Shown piece after piece: positions 11,463-21,924 of a DNA stretch of 64,000 nt (the stretch's first letter is position 1; every line of letters begins with the position of its first letter). The position numbers and the translations under genes are program-made. Where the stretch lies: positions 26,226,314-26,290,313 of the forward strand of contig OW121760.1 in NCBI GenBank assembly GCA_933228765.1. Reading direction: 5' to 3'. Source of the stretch: Miltochrista miniata (lineage: Eukaryota > Arthropoda > Insecta > Lepidoptera > Erebidae). The notes under the pieces are model-generated. The model was not told where the DNA came from. It saw only the letters and a list, made by a program, of their open reading frames with translations, and made no database searches.

Positions 11463-11691
11463 GGGTAAACCACCCAATTATCGGCACTTTTAGAATGAAT
11501 TATTGGCACTTTAGTTAAGAGTATATTTCGAAAAATAAGGGAAACCTAGTTTATTTCAGTTCGGTGTTGCCCATTATGTAGTTGTAGGTATGCATTAAAA
11601 AGTAAAATAGCATTCTTTTTCTGTTAGAAATGGGCAAAATTACCTAAAGTGCCAATAATTGGAGGAGTGCCAACGATTGGGTGGTTTACCC
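11463..11691. mobile_element. TA-flanked MITE, 229 bp
   Basis: The ends are GGGTAAACCACCCAAT and its reverse complement ATTGGGTGGTTTACCC. The inverted repeat of about 25 bp includes a GGCAC word with a few mismatches. TA lies on both sides, as in Tc1/mariner insertions. It is non-coding. Confidence 0.7.
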
Positions 11692-12058
11692 TATACCTGC
11701 AACAAGATACATAATTATACCTACAACCGTTATTGAAGGAGGGAAATGAATTAATGACTCTTCTTCAATTTATTTTCTTCATTGAATATCGGTCCCAAAC
11801 AGGGGTTACTTTATTACATTCTTCATTCGATTATTCCCATTATCTGATGTCATTTCATTCATACTAAAAAGCAGGCCCATTTCGCCGGAAATAAAAATTA
11901 TTCCAGAAATCGTAGATGCAAGACAATTTTATTTTATTATCCATTAATATCCGTAAAATCATTCGTTTGTTAAACTTTAATGAAAAACAATCAATTTAGT
12001 TTTTCGTTTTCAGTTTTTTGTAATACATCTGTGTAAAGCCTCTTGAAATATTGTGTTT

Positions 12059-12712
12059 CTATACTATACTATACTATACTATACTATACTATACTATACT
12101 ATACTATACTATACTATACTATACTATACTATACTATACTATACTATACTATACTATACTATACTATACTATACTATACTATACTATACTATACTATACT
12201 ATACTATACTATACTATACTATACTATACTATACTATACTATACTATACTATACTATACTATACTATACTATACTATACTATACTATACTATACTATACT
12301 ATACTATACTATACTATACTATACTATACTATACTATACTATACTATACTATACTATACTATACTATACTATACTATACTATACTATACTATACTATACT
12401 ATACTATACTATACTATACTATACTATACTATACTATACTATACTATACTATACTATACTATACTATACTATACTATACTATACTATACTATACTATACT
12501 ATACTATACTATACTATACTATACTATACTATACTATACTATACTATACTATACTATACTATACTATACTATACTATACTATACTATACTATACTATACT
12601 ATACTATACTATACTATACTATACTATACTATACTATACTATACTATACTATACTATACTATATTATACTATACTATACTATACTATACTATACTATACT
12701 ATACTATACTAT
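12059..12712. repeat. (ATACT)n pentanucleotide array, about 130 units
   Basis: About 650 bp of perfect ATACT units with one variant (ATATT at 12661-12665). Because 5 and 3 are coprime, all frames stay open and give YTILYYTI-type repeats. These are not proteins. On the minus strand the array sits directly downstream of the LINE tail at 12715-12996, so it may have grown from that element's simple-repeat 3' end. Confidence 0.95.
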
Positions 12713-12714
12713 CT

Positions 12715-12996
12715 TCACGCCAAATCCTTTGCGGGGTAGGCAGAAAGAACCGAGCGCCACACAGCACGGTCCATACACACCTCACTTGCTTCTTCAACTT
12801 TCAGTTTTCTTTTGATGCATGCACGTCGGTTCCTTCGGCTCTTGACACCACCTTCAACTAACACACGATTAATTTGGTCGTGGTAAGTGTGTCGTGGCCT
12901 TCCCTGACTCCTACGTTCATCCACTTTTGCGTTGTATATCTGTTTTGTCATTCTTTCATCTCCCATTCGTTCCACATGCCCGAACCATCGTAGCAT
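12715..12996 (-). pseudogene. C-terminal fragment of an RTE-like LINE polyprotein
   Basis: A minus-strand frame of 93 codons reads LRWFGHVERM, then NAKVDERRSQGRPRHTY, then RNRRACIKRK and VWRSVLSAYP. This is the conserved C-terminal end of insect endonuclease-reverse transcriptases of RTE-like LINEs (family knowledge). The element is cut off upstream at about 12998, beyond which unrelated DNA follows. Its 3' side abuts the (ATACT)n array. The frame is open, so decay is limited apart from truncation. Confidence 0.75.
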
Positions 12997-12997
12997 T

Positions 12998-13799
12998 CAA
13001 TCAACGCGGGTTCAAATCCTGCTCGAGACCAAAAAATTTTTCACATTAAATTTGCCATCGTAGCATTTTAACACCGACACTCTCTTTCAGACCAACTCTC
13101 TTTCTTACATCTTCATTCCGAACGTGTGTTTCATTAGACCCATTCTGGTTCTAAGCTAACAAAATAATTGCAACAGCCCCATGAGGGTTTTATGCAACTC
13201 AATGTTCATTATATATGCAGCAGTGAATTTAAAGCTTAATTTCGTTATATTTCGAGTGTATTCTACAAACTTAAATAAAAGATCAACTTCTCTGTATTAC
13301 TCTGACTAGAGCACATCCCATGAGACTTAAGACGTTTCATCTTGAATTTATGGTTCATTAAATTAAACAAACGATGTCTATTTAGTTGCGAATAACATTC
13401 TTACACTGCTATTTTGATGTGTTTAATTGTTCTAAAAATTTATAACCTGTACTTAAAAATAGGGATAGTCCAATCCTACCCGATCTGGCAATAATGTAAA
13501 CATGTCAGGTTTTGACAATCGTTGTCTAAGACAGATGAGTAGAAAAATATAGTATGACAAATCATTGATTTTTTTACTATCCTGAGTAGGTCTCGTATTT
13601 TAAATGAAAATAAACTGTCACAAAGAAGTTATTTGGTGTCAAAATGATTGTTAGAACACTGTATGACTCCTGGATACTGGAATATAATCAGGGTAAATAT
13701 TCAATTGCAAGTAACTATAGATATTATAGGATCAAATGTGTTTGTTTATATTTTTGCGCAAAGCTATTGAAATACAGTATAGGTAGGTAAGTATTTATG
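12998..13799. other. Mostly unrecognised; tRNA-like scrap at 13009-13030
   Basis: GCGGGTTCAAATCCTGCTCG at about 13009 resembles the T-arm of a tRNA (box B), but no acceptor, D-arm or anticodon stem can be formed around it. It is probably SINE-derived. The rest is AT-rich DNA without recognised features. Confidence 0.4.
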
Positions 13800-13980
13800 C
13801 TTTTATGTTTATTTACCTGCACACACTTATTTTCTTTGTTTCCTCTTCACATCTCCTCTCTCCGGCCCCCAGGAAGAGATTTCTGTAGAAATATGTACCA
13901 GTACCTACATAGTGCCTTGTACAATGTTCTTTGTTATTTTTATTTTTTCTCAAATGTGTGTACAGAAATAATATATTAAG
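13800..13980 (+). repeat. LINE 3' UTR fragment, same family as 60303-63702, plus strand
   Basis: Contains 'GGAAGAGATTTCTGTAGAAAT', 'CTTGTACAATG' and 'GTGTGTACAG', the reverse of the large LINE's 3' UTR. The 60-aa frames on both strands are incidental. Confidence 0.55.
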
Positions 13981-13989
13981 GGGACTGGT

Positions 13990-14130
13990 TGACAAAGTTT
14001 GCGAAAAAGAGGTGCAAATGAAGACATCCTTCTCGGTATTAGTATACGAAAAATTATAGCCAAAAGTAGATTTGAAATCTAAAAGATGTGTGTCAAAAGA
14101 TGGTTTTATCAGAAATTGTGTATTTATTAT
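13990..14130 (+). repeat. Dispersed repeat shared with 32795-32935
   Basis: Both places carry 'AAAAATTATAGCCAAAAGTAG', 'GATGTGTGTCAAAA' and 'TGGTTTTAT' in order. The repeat type is unknown. Confidence 0.55.
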
Positions 14131-14820
14131 AAATAATTAGTAAAACATCATTGAAATAGCCCATAGTTTTTTAGAAGAAGGCGTTGTATGACATCTATTT
14201 ATTAATGAATGATAATAAAATTTATATCAGAGGCTAAAGAAAACATAGACCTCTAAAATAGTTTTCTTCAATTTTGATTTAGTACAAGTTTTAACTAATT
14301 ATACCTAATAATGTATTCAAAGAATACATCACATTGCTTGCTTCCCCGCGCTCGCCCGAAAATCTAGTGCGGGGGGAGTCGTGTTGCTAGACGGACGTGT
14401 GTCGCTCTGGTCTGCAAAATATTCTCGTAAAATGTTATATTTTCATTCATGTACAGAGTAATGCGTGTAACAGACAGAGCCCGAGTTACACAATGCATAC
14501 TGCAACCTAGAATTCAAGAGTTCCTTTGAATGTGAGTGTAAATCTAAACCGGCGTGTTGGCTTTATCATATAAGAGCTTAATGATTAAGTCCAGAGTTAA
14601 ATATTTCGTCGATTGGATTGGATTTGATTGGACTGAAATAAATTATTTTAGAATAGATTCTTAAACAATTCAGTCCGCGCCCTCGACGTGTACGTTCTTT
14701 TATGATAAAGCAAACAGGGCAGTTTCACTCACCACTTGCTGCGTCTGATGAAGAAATACCTCCCCTTTCATACACCTTAAGCGTCGTAAACGAAGTTGTG
14801 AGGGTCAGCTAGTTACATAC
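14131..14820. other. No recognised gene
   Basis: Mixed composition with a GC-rich patch near 14345-14415. No credible frames or terminal repeats. Confidence 0.4.
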
Positions 14821-14830
14821 ATACATAAAT

Positions 14831-14941
14831 ATGGTCACGCCTTTATAGGCGTGACCATACATACATAATTTACATATTTATGTATGTATTTATGTATGTA
14901 TCTGCCTACCCCTTCGGGGATAACCCCGAAGGGGTACGCAG
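14831..14941. repeat. Double fold-back (X-X'-Y'-Y) at the tail of a SINE
   Basis: Palindrome 1 (14831-14858) has arms ATGGTCACGCCT/AGGCGTGACCAT and loop TTAT. Palindrome 2 (14902-14941) has arms CTGCCTACCCCTTCGGGG and its complement (one mismatch) and loop ATAA. Other copies of the SINE read straight through here, with GTCACGCCT, TTAT, then CCCCGAAGGGGTAGGCAG. Both sides of the original junction have therefore been duplicated in inverted orientation. The two loops, TTAT and ATAA, are reverse complements of each other. Confidence 0.75.
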
Positions 14942-15345
14942 AGGCATATTATTATGTCCCCACATTTCACCTTTTTAGAATTTGTCCCACGTAATAGGTG
15001 GTGAGCTGTATTGCCGTGTTGAGATAGACAGGCGCAGGTTGTGACTGCCTGCTGTTGAAATTATTCAAGCCGCCAAAAAGGCCTTCTACTTGGCTTAATG
15101 ACTGCCATTTTACGGGCAACCAAGACCCGTTGGTCTTGGTTGCCCGTAAGTTTCGGAAGGCACGTTAAGTCGTTGCTTAACGTGCCTTCCGAAACACGGA
15201 AACGACACGAACAAATAACTGTCACAAAGTGGTCACATGGATAATCACCCATCCAAGGACTGGCCATAGTGAATGAGCTTACTACAGTGATCGTTTACAG
15301 AACACTGAGTCCGCGGTGCCACGAGCGCTTCTTATTTATACATAA
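14942..15345 (-). repeat. 5S-like SINE, full-length-type copy carrying fold-backs
   Basis: Minus-strand SINE with 'AGGCATATTATTATG', 'GGTGGTGAGCTGTATTGCC', 'GACTGCCATTTTA', 'GTCACAAAGTGGTCAC' and 'ACAGTGATCGTTTACAGAAC' in order. A second double fold-back interrupts it at 15110-15194. Confidence 0.7.
15110..15194. repeat. Second double fold-back inside the same SINE
   Basis: Palindrome 15110-15149 has 18-bp arms (TTACGGGCAACCAAGACC) and loop CGTT. Palindrome 15151-15194 has 19-bp arms (TTTCGGAAGGCACGTTAAG) and loop TCGTTG. Undisturbed copies read GGGACC-AACG-GCTTAACG at this spot. Again the structure is X-X'-Y'-Y around one original junction. Confidence 0.75.
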
Positions 15346-15619
15346 CTAGCTGACCCTCGCAACTGCGTTTACGACTATTTTGTTTGTTATAATAAAATGA
15401 AATGAAATTTTGTTCCAAAAGTAACAAAAATTTTAAGGGAGTGGAAGACCCCTCTTGTCTGGATTTGTAATAATTTAAGTAAAACAATGAATATATGAAC
15501 ATTCGTCTTTGTGAATTCGTCACATTTAATTTTTACGTATTAATTGCAGTGTATTTTTACTACACTTAAAAACAAAGGAAAATTGAAATACAAACGTTCC
15601 TTTGTTTTTTAATTTATTT

Positions 15620-15835
15620 TCGCCTCTCTCTATAAAATAGAGTGCAGAGGGGCTTATGGCGAGACTTTGTCTGTAGTCTGTGACTCTGTTGCATTAAACT
15701 ACGTCACTAGGTCACGTGGATCATCTGTTCAAAGTTTGAAATAAAACGAAAATGACAACGTCAATCGGATTGAACTCTCACAATAAACGTATTAGAGAGG
15801 GGCAGTCGGGTGAGACCGTCTCACAGCTTCTTGTT
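15620..15835 (+). repeat. ~220-bp interspersed repeat (family D), copy 1
   Basis: Starts CTCTCTATAAAATAGAGTGC and contains GTCACGTGGATCATCTGTTC (with one change in some copies), TCAATCGGATTGAACT and ACAATAAACGT. Ends near TCTTGTTTA. Copies 2 and 3 are at 33008-33232 and 41838-42062, all plus strand. No inverted ends, no coding capacity. The type is unknown. Confidence 0.7.
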
Positions 15836-16207
15836 TATTTGGTGAAGCGAGGAACGCATTTCCGCTACTATTTTTCTTCTTCTTCCGTGGTTCTTTTACT
15901 CTGATGTCTCTGTAGTTGCGCTACTCTATGTTGGCAAGTCATTTCGCCCATATGCTCAAGGTCGTTAGCCCTGGGTATGGCCTTAAAAAGAAATCGTTCT
16001 ATATATATTGAAGAGTATGACGGTGCCTTAAATTTAATTTGAGAATGTAATAATTAACTTTATAAATCCGCCCACACACTCGATGAGGAGCCAAACGCGG
16101 TAGTAGGTTTGGGGGGGGGGGGTCACGCAGGACATCTCCCTCCCCGAATATCCCCAAAAATATAATTATGTTTACAAAAAGTATATAAAGGTACAAAAGT
16201 TATAGCT
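15836..16207. other. No recognised gene; G10 run
   Basis: Mixed sequence with a homopolymer G run near 16112-16121. No credible coding frame. Confidence 0.4.
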
Positions 16208-16385
16208 TGAGGAAAATCCTACATGGATGCTTTATCGGACTCCTACTGACTAAAATCCACACGCATCCCACCTAACAGCCTACGGTTTGGAGCCCCGGGT
16301 AAGCTCTCGGAAGGATAACCCAGCACTCCCAACAGACCTACGGCTACCACTGCGGCCTCACCTAGGCTTCCCACTAGGTAGGGCC
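16208..16385 (-). repeat. GC-rich SINE (family E), minus, partial
   Basis: Has 'GGAAAATCCTACATGGATGC', 'GGAGCCCCGGGTAAGCTC' and 'CTACCACTGCGGCCTCACC', in the reverse orientation of the complete copy at 42245-42587. Confidence 0.65.
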
Positions 16386-16761
16386 GCTATAATCGCATAC
16401 TTACTTAAATTACAAAATTTCAAGTCTGTAGTTACGAAGTTAAGCGAAAGCAAAGTTTCGGATTTATGACACTCATTCACTCATGATCATCATAATAGAA
16501 CTAGTACTTCCCATAAACTCAGAGTGCTAAAATTTGGTACAGAGTTAGGGTTTAATGGCCACATAAAGGGAAAACTATAAAACTGTGATAATCCAAGATC
16601 TGGTGACCCGGATTAGAAAACACAAGAGCCCAACCAAACTAATAGAGATCGACATACCGCCTTTACGAAAAATATTCAACTTGGTGGGCCGCTTTATTTG
16701 ATGACAAAAATTGAAGGTCTGAAGTATCTGATCAGCTGTATTAGAGATATGGTAATGCCCC

Positions 16762-16895
16762 TTCTACGGCTACCACTGCGGCCTTACCTAGGCCTAGCCC
16801 TAGGTAAGGCCGCAGTGGTAGCCGAACGTCGGGTGCTATCTCGCGTCTTTGGGGGGTTTTTCGGGTATTATCCCGCTTCTTAGGGGTCGACTCCT
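16762..16895 (-). repeat. GC-rich SINE fragment with a 26-bp-arm palindrome
   Basis: CGGCTACCACTGCGGCCTTA and the following six bases (16767-16792) recur as a perfect reverse complement at 16799-16824, around a 6-nt loop. After the palindrome the normal SINE text continues (GGTGCTATCTCGCG). The surrounding SINE has no such inversion in its other copies. Confidence 0.7.
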
Positions 16896-17106
16896 TCACG
16901 AGCATGAACTGCACACATAAAGACGCAATGGAGTCCCACTTACCCCCGCTGAAGTTATAGTCACACGAAGAACTAGGTCAGGAAGTTTAAATCTTTCGTT
17001 ATTCGACTAGATTATCTATTCAAGAGTAAGTTACACACCGACCCACGTCGGTCCTCTACCGTGGTTGAATACTAAATATGTTTGTCAAATACTCTACAAC
17101 ATAATA

Positions 17107-17200
17107 TTCTTAAAGGGTTCCCTATACAAAGGGTATAAACAGGACCCTATTACTGAGATTTCGTTGTCTGTCTGTTTGTCTGTTGCCAAGCTCTAGGTAT
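17107..17200 (-). repeat. Family F fragment
   Basis: GGGTTCCCTATACAAAGGG, then GGACCCTATTACTGAGA and a (TCTG)n tract: the terminal part of the family F repeat. Confidence 0.55.
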
Positions 17201-17235
17201 TTCATGAAACGTGAAGACATTTGAAGGAATTTCAC

Positions 17236-17717
17236 ACTAGCAGACGACACACGGTTTCACGCTCGTAGCTCTCGTTCCCGTGGGAATACGGGAAAAAATA
17301 TAGCCTATGTTACCAGGGGATAGTGTAGCTTCCTAAAGGTAAAAAAACTTTTCAAATCGGTTCAGTAATTTCGGAGCCTATTCGATGCAAACAAACAATC
17401 AAATATTTTCTCTTTATAATATTGGTATAGACTAGAAGACGTCACGCGGTTTTACTCACATAGCTCCCATTCCCGTGGGAATACAGGAATAAAATACAGC
17501 CTAGCCTATGTAACCCGGTGATTGTGTAATTTCCCAACAGTGAAAGAATTTTTCAAATCGGTTCAGTAGTTTTCGAGTTTATTCATTACAAACATACTAA
17601 AATACATTTTTTTCCTCTCTATACAATAATTTCCAGGTAACATAGGCTATTTTTTTAATCCCTGTTTTCCCTCGGGAACAGAAGTTACGCGGGTGATACC
17701 GCGTGACGTCCGATAGT
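17236..17717 (-). mobile_element. Head-to-tail pair of Helitron-like family A elements plus a fragment
   Basis: 17236-17431 and 17431-17625 are two minus-strand family A copies. Each starts with ACTAG, the reverse of the CTAGT end, followed by the hairpin region and 'GTTCCCGTGGGAATAC(A/G)GGA'. 17636-17717 is a plus-strand 3' fragment ending CCGATAGT. Tandem joining occurs exactly at the element ends. Confidence 0.6.
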
Positions 17718-17964
17718 TCATAATAATAATATTAAGTTATAATAATAATATTAATATGATTCCAGTGTTTAATGTATAGAAAAACGGGCCACTAATGACT
17801 TTCCCGCATAATTACTACTACGTAAAGGTCTTCCCATATCTGTCAAAACTTTGAAACATTGAAGAAACCAACGTATGGTTATTTGTTACACTACCATTTA
17901 TCGCCTTCCCGTGAGAGGGGGGCGTCTGATAAACTCCCAGTGATCTTATGTTGACCCCATTGTA

Positions 17965-18040
17965 GTTGACTAGCCGATGTCACGCGGTTCTCCACGTAGT
18001 TCCTGTTCCCTTGGGAATACGGGAAGGTTGGGCAGGAGAG
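17965..18040 (-). mobile_element. Helitron-like family A, 3' fragment
   Basis: GACTAGCCGATGTCACGCGG followed by TTCCCTTGGGAATACGGGAA. This is the reverse of the family A 3' end. Confidence 0.5.
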
Positions 18041-18359
18041 GGAACATTGCTGACGGTAGAAGGTGAGCGTTTATGCGCATAGTAAGGTGGTCACCCTAAA
18101 CCTACTCAAATGGGTCGCAAGTTCCAGACGCCGTCGGGGTGTTCCCCTGTACCACGCTATGGACCCGGCGCCCGCACAGCGAATCCATGGAATACTAAGA
18201 ATAAGGTCTCACCCGGGGATAGGGCAGAGATTTTTAGTACGGATCCCTCGGTCCGCGAGTTCAACTCGCACTTGTCCGGTTTTTTAATAGGTATCAAGAC
18301 GTTACTTCGTATCGCAAATCAATGCTTCGTCATGCCCCAAGATTGGGGGCGATTTAAAT

Positions 18360-18940
18360 CTATAAAGACTCAAACTGTTTGCCAGCGGCGAGCGGGGCGG
18401 GCGGCGATTGCAGCGAGAGCGCGACGCCAGAGTATTAAGAGTAGGTAACTTCGAAGAAATGATAACAGTCGCTCCGAGCGCAGTTTGCTTATTAGCGAGC
18501 GCAGTGCCGCGCCGCCCTTTCTTTTAAGCGCAGGCCACACTGCCAGCGGGCGGGCGAGATTACTATGCAAACTACACTAAATATTGGCGAGCTAAACTAT
18601 AGAGTTCACACCGTAAACGACGAACGCACGGGCGAAGCCGGCGAACCGGGGGATACTGCTATTCCAAAGTCGAGCGACGACTAATCGAAGTACCCGAACC
18701 GGGAAGAACGGGTGAGCAGGCTGTCGGGCGAGCTAAGTCAGCGATGCGCAAGCGCCTAACGAGGTAAACGAGTAGCTGCGCTGGAATCGTTGAATATTTT
18801 GTTAGCTTTGCTCGCATCACTGACGTAGGCTAGTCGGCAGCTCGCAGTGTGAACCGAAGTATGTAAAGAGGTAAAACGGGTTCGCCCGCTTAGCTCGCTC
18901 GCCTACCCGCTCGTGGTGTGGCTTGCGCTATATAGTCCGT
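18360..18940. repeat. GC-rich MITE-like block(s)
   Basis: Two adjoining GC-rich blocks. The first (about 18375-18560) has the word GCCAGCGG near both sides. The second (about 18590-18935) starts near CTATAGAGTTCACACCG and ends near GTGGTGTGGCTTGCGCTATA, a weak inverted pair. No coding frame is credible: the 112-aa frame at 18110-18448 is Arg/Ala-rich and due to base composition. Boundaries are uncertain. Confidence 0.4.
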
Positions 18941-18944
18941 TCAT

Positions 18945-19365
18945 AGTTATTTTACATCTGACAGATGATTTACTTTAAGTTGGTATTGCAGTAAAGTTGC
19001 CCCATAAGTGACGCGTATATTACCGCTTATTGGTTGAAAATTTAAGATGTTACCGTTAGCACTAAGAGTTCTTGTTTATGTAAATAACCATCAGTCAATA
19101 TATATTTATTTTTTATATTTATCTTTAATACACACGTGGTTCTGTTACTATTCGATTGTACATAAGTTTCATTTTTATTTGTATGAATATTTAAAAATGA
19201 CACCGTTTGGTGATGGTAATCATCACCAAGCAGGGTGAAGTCTGTTGCTGCTTCCACATCTCAAATAATTTCCACACTCAAAAAAAACGTCAGCAAAATA
19301 AGACAACACGTGTCAACTTAAGGTTGGAGTACAGGGAAGAAACAAAACCTTATTATTGTAACACG
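18945..19365 (+). repeat. Interspersed repeat, copy 2 of the pair with 2330-2745
   Basis: Same block order as the other copy: TATTGCAGTAAAGTTGCC, ATTCGATTGTACATAAG, TTGCTGCTTCCACATC and GGGAAGAAACAAAA. Non-coding. Confidence 0.55.
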
Positions 19366-19654
19366 ATAAAAATCAATGAAGCCAACCTCAAAAAGCTAGA
19401 GGTAAATTAACTGACCGGACTATACCCGTGGGCCGCGTTTTCACCGCTAACGCTCTCGCTCCGCTAAACACTGACACCCAGTCTGCCTAAGTAAACAAGT
19501 TAAGTAGGAATTTCCGTACGTAAGGGGATCCAATGCCTTCGTAAATTAGGCGTACATAATTGTGATTTTCAGTGGAGCAAATCATTATTTTCCTGTGAAT
19601 ATTTTAAGGAGATTCTGAAATAAATTTTTACTAATAATATCTACATACATACAT

Positions 19655-19765
19655 ATAATCACGCCTTTTATCCCCGAAGGGGTTGGCAGAGACATATTAC
19701 ATGCCCACATTTAACCGTTAGATTTTGTCCCACGTAATAGGTGGTGAGCTGTATAGCTGTTTCTA
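19655..19765 (-). repeat. 5S-like SINE tail fragment
   Basis: TATCCCCGAAGGGGTTGGCA, then 'ATGCCCACATTTAACC' and 'CCACGTAATAGGTGGTGAGC'. Only the SINE 3' half is present. Confidence 0.65.
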
Positions 19766-19832
19766 AACACGAAAATTTTAAAGTATGGATGTTTCAGATT
19801 GAAAGTTGCATAGTCACACAGAATACAAATAA

Positions 19833-20237
19833 TCTATACTAATATTATAAAGAGGAAAGATTAGTTTTTTTGTTTGTTTGTTTGTAACGAATAGGCTCCG
19901 GAACTACTGGACCTATTTAAAAAATTCTTTCACTGTTGGAAAGCTACACTCTTTGCGGTGAAAATAGGCTATATTTTATTCCCATATTCCCACGGGAACG
20001 GGAACTACGCGGGTGAAACCGCGTGACGTCCGCTAGTCTATACTAATATTATAAAGAGGAAAGATTTGTTTTATTGTTTGTTTGTAACGAATAGGCTCCG
20101 GAACTACTAGACCTAATTGAAAAATTCTTTTACTGTTTGGAAGCTACACTCTTTGCGGTGAACATAGGTTATATTTTCTTCCCGTTTTCCCACGGGAACG
20201 GGAACTACGCGGGTGAAACCGCGTGACGTCCGCTAGT
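19833..20237 (+). mobile_element. Best tandem pair of Helitron-like family A elements
   Basis: Copy 1 (19833-20037) and copy 2 (20037-20237) both start TCTATACTAATATTATAAAG. Both end ACGCGG-GTGAAA-CCGCGT, then GACGTCCGCTAG and T. The six-base stem, its position about 10 nt from the end, the CTAG end and the TC start are the recognised Helitron termini (family knowledge). The junction reads CTAG|TCTATAC, so the second element lies exactly at the 3' end of the first. Confidence 0.7.
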
Positions 20238-20587
20238 TATTTATAAAAGAGAAAGGCTGAGAATGTATAAAAATAAACTATGAAAACTCACACCTGTGTT
20301 CCGCTGTAGTTCCGGCATTGTATTCAATACCTTTGGGGTAACCGTAGTTTATATTTTGAAATGTAATCGCAACAATGAGCTAATGATCTGTACAATAACA
20401 CAATGGAAATGTACAGTGAAAACATTTAATAGTTATTATTAAACAGAAGTACCTTGCGACATTTATGAGCCAGAAAAATGGGTGTGAATTTTTAACCTTT
20501 TACAGCAGTAGATAAAGGAGTCAAGTCACATTTATGCATCTCGATGGTGACTTTGAGCGCAATATCTAATAAGCAATAGAAGTTACC

Positions 20588-20758
20588 CTGGGCGAGGCCG
20601 CAGTGGCGGCCGTTGGTCTATTGGGCGTCCTGGGACATCCTTCCGAGGGCTTACCCGGGGCTCACAACCATAGGCTTTTGGGCGTTACGTGAAGTTTTTA
20701 GTCGGTACGAGTCCGGCATAACATCCATGAGGATTTACTCTCACGTAAAAAAAAAACC
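20588..20758 (+). repeat. GC-rich SINE (family E), plus, 3' part
   Basis: GAGGCCGCAGTGGCGGCCG, CATCCTTCCGAGGGCTTACC and TTTTTAGTCGGTACGAGTCC, followed by an A-run (20748-20757). Confidence 0.65.
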
Positions 20759-20773
20759 AATAGAAGTTACATA

Positions 20774-20987
20774 CTACCCGTTAGCTCTAACTTTGCCGTT
20801 GGCGTAGAGGCGTATACCCGAATTGTTAATTAGATGAAGTAAATTGACAGTAGCTAATGTCACTTCGTCATAAAAAATAAGCAACATTGTATGAAGAAGT
20901 GACATTAGTTGCTGTCAATTTACTTCGTCTAATTAAAAATTCGACTTTAGTATGGAGCCGAGCGGCAAAGTTAGAGCGAACGAGCAG
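20774..20987. mobile_element. TA-flanked MITE (same family as 59160-59372)
   Basis: The ends are CTACCCGTTAGCTCTAACTT and the matching reverse complement ending GTTAGAGCGAACGAGCAG, with TA on both sides. Inside is a second inverted pair (TTAGATGAAGTAAATTGACA and its complement) around about 40 bp. Non-coding. TA duplication and short inverted ends suggest Tc1/mariner mobilisation. Confidence 0.75.
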
Positions 20988-20994
20988 TACATAC

Positions 20995-21370
20995 ATATAG
21001 CCTTTATCCCCGAAGTGGTAGGCAGAGGTATATTGCATGCCCACATGTCACCCTTTAGAAATTATTCCACGTATTAGGTGGTGAGCCGTATTGCCGTGTT
21101 GATATGGACAGGCGCAGGTTGTGACTGCCTGCTGTTGAAATTTATGAAGCCGCCCATAAAGGCCTTCAACTTGGCATAACGACTGCCATTTTAATGGCAA
21201 CCGGGATCAACGGCTTAAAGTGCCTTCCGAAGCACGGCGAAAACGCTCGCAAATAAATGTCACAAATGGTCGTGCGATGGTCACCCATCCATAACCGGCC
21301 ACAGTAAGTCTTGCTTACTACAGTGATCGTTTACAGAACACCAAGTCCACGGAGTCACGAGCGCTTTTTT
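20995..21370 (-). repeat. 5S-like SINE, nearly complete, minus
   Basis: Runs from TATCCCCGAAGTGGTAGGC to TTTACAGAACACCAAGTCC with all intermediate blocks and no fold-backs. It is therefore a useful reference for the disturbed copy at 14831-15345. Confidence 0.7.
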
Positions 21371-21450
21371 TGGTAAAAAATCAATACATTAAAATGTGCC
21401 GCCCTTTGTCATATCATGCATTGCAATTTCAGTTTTGAATTTATAAGAAT

Positions 21451-21715
21451 AAATAAATAAATATTCACGGACATTTCCCACGACGCTATCTGATTCAAAA
21501 GTAAGCTAGGAATAACCTGCTTGTGTTATGGGTATCAGAACACGGATACTAATATTTATATACTTTTAAATACATACACATTATACATAGAAACACCCAG
21601 ACTCTTGAGACAAACATTTATGGGTCACACAAATATTTGTCTCCGATGGGAATCGAACCCACGATCTCCAGCGCCGCAGGCGGTATCACTACCGACCGCG
21701 CCACAGAGGCAGTCA
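21451..21715 (-). repeat. tRNA-like SINE, minus (1 of 3)
   Basis: Reverse-strand head with the box A-like TGGCGCGGTCGGTAG and the box B-like GGGTTCGATTCCCATC, followed by the body 'ACAAATATTTGTGTGACCCA'. The best copy is at 37654-37925. Confidence 0.75.
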
Positions 21716-21761
21716 AAATCCAGAACGAGTAGGTACCTAACCTACACAGTCTCTCAAGCCG

Positions 21762-21924
21762 GGGCCACATTAAAGAAAACGTCAATGCCCATCATCGCGA
21801 TAAATATTGCGCTAATTATGGCGTTAATTCTTAACGTCACCATTTGAGTAGTGTAGCCGCTTCAACGTAATAATTCTCGCGTGAATGCCCATTCTTGGCG
21901 TTAAAATTGACGTTAAGTGTGACC
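21762..21924. mobile_element. MITE-like end, left of the satellite array
   Basis: Begins GGGCCACATTAAAG and ends TTAAGTGTGACC, an imperfect 12-bp inverted pair. It contains GCCGCTTCAACGTAATAATT, which is repeated in direct orientation right of the array at 24055-24090. Confidence 0.5.

Noticed and set aside
12059..12712. Telomeric repeat
   Set aside because: Insect telomeres are usually TTAGG. ATACT is a different pentamer and the array is internal, next to a LINE tail.
12043..12861. Long ORFs of YTILYYTI repeats in three frames
   Set aside because: They are translations of the (ATACT)n microsatellite. All frames stay open because the unit has five bases and no stop codon.
18110..18448. 112-codon Arg/Ala-rich ORF
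   Set aside because: GC-rich repeat composition, no motif, no homologue in the window.
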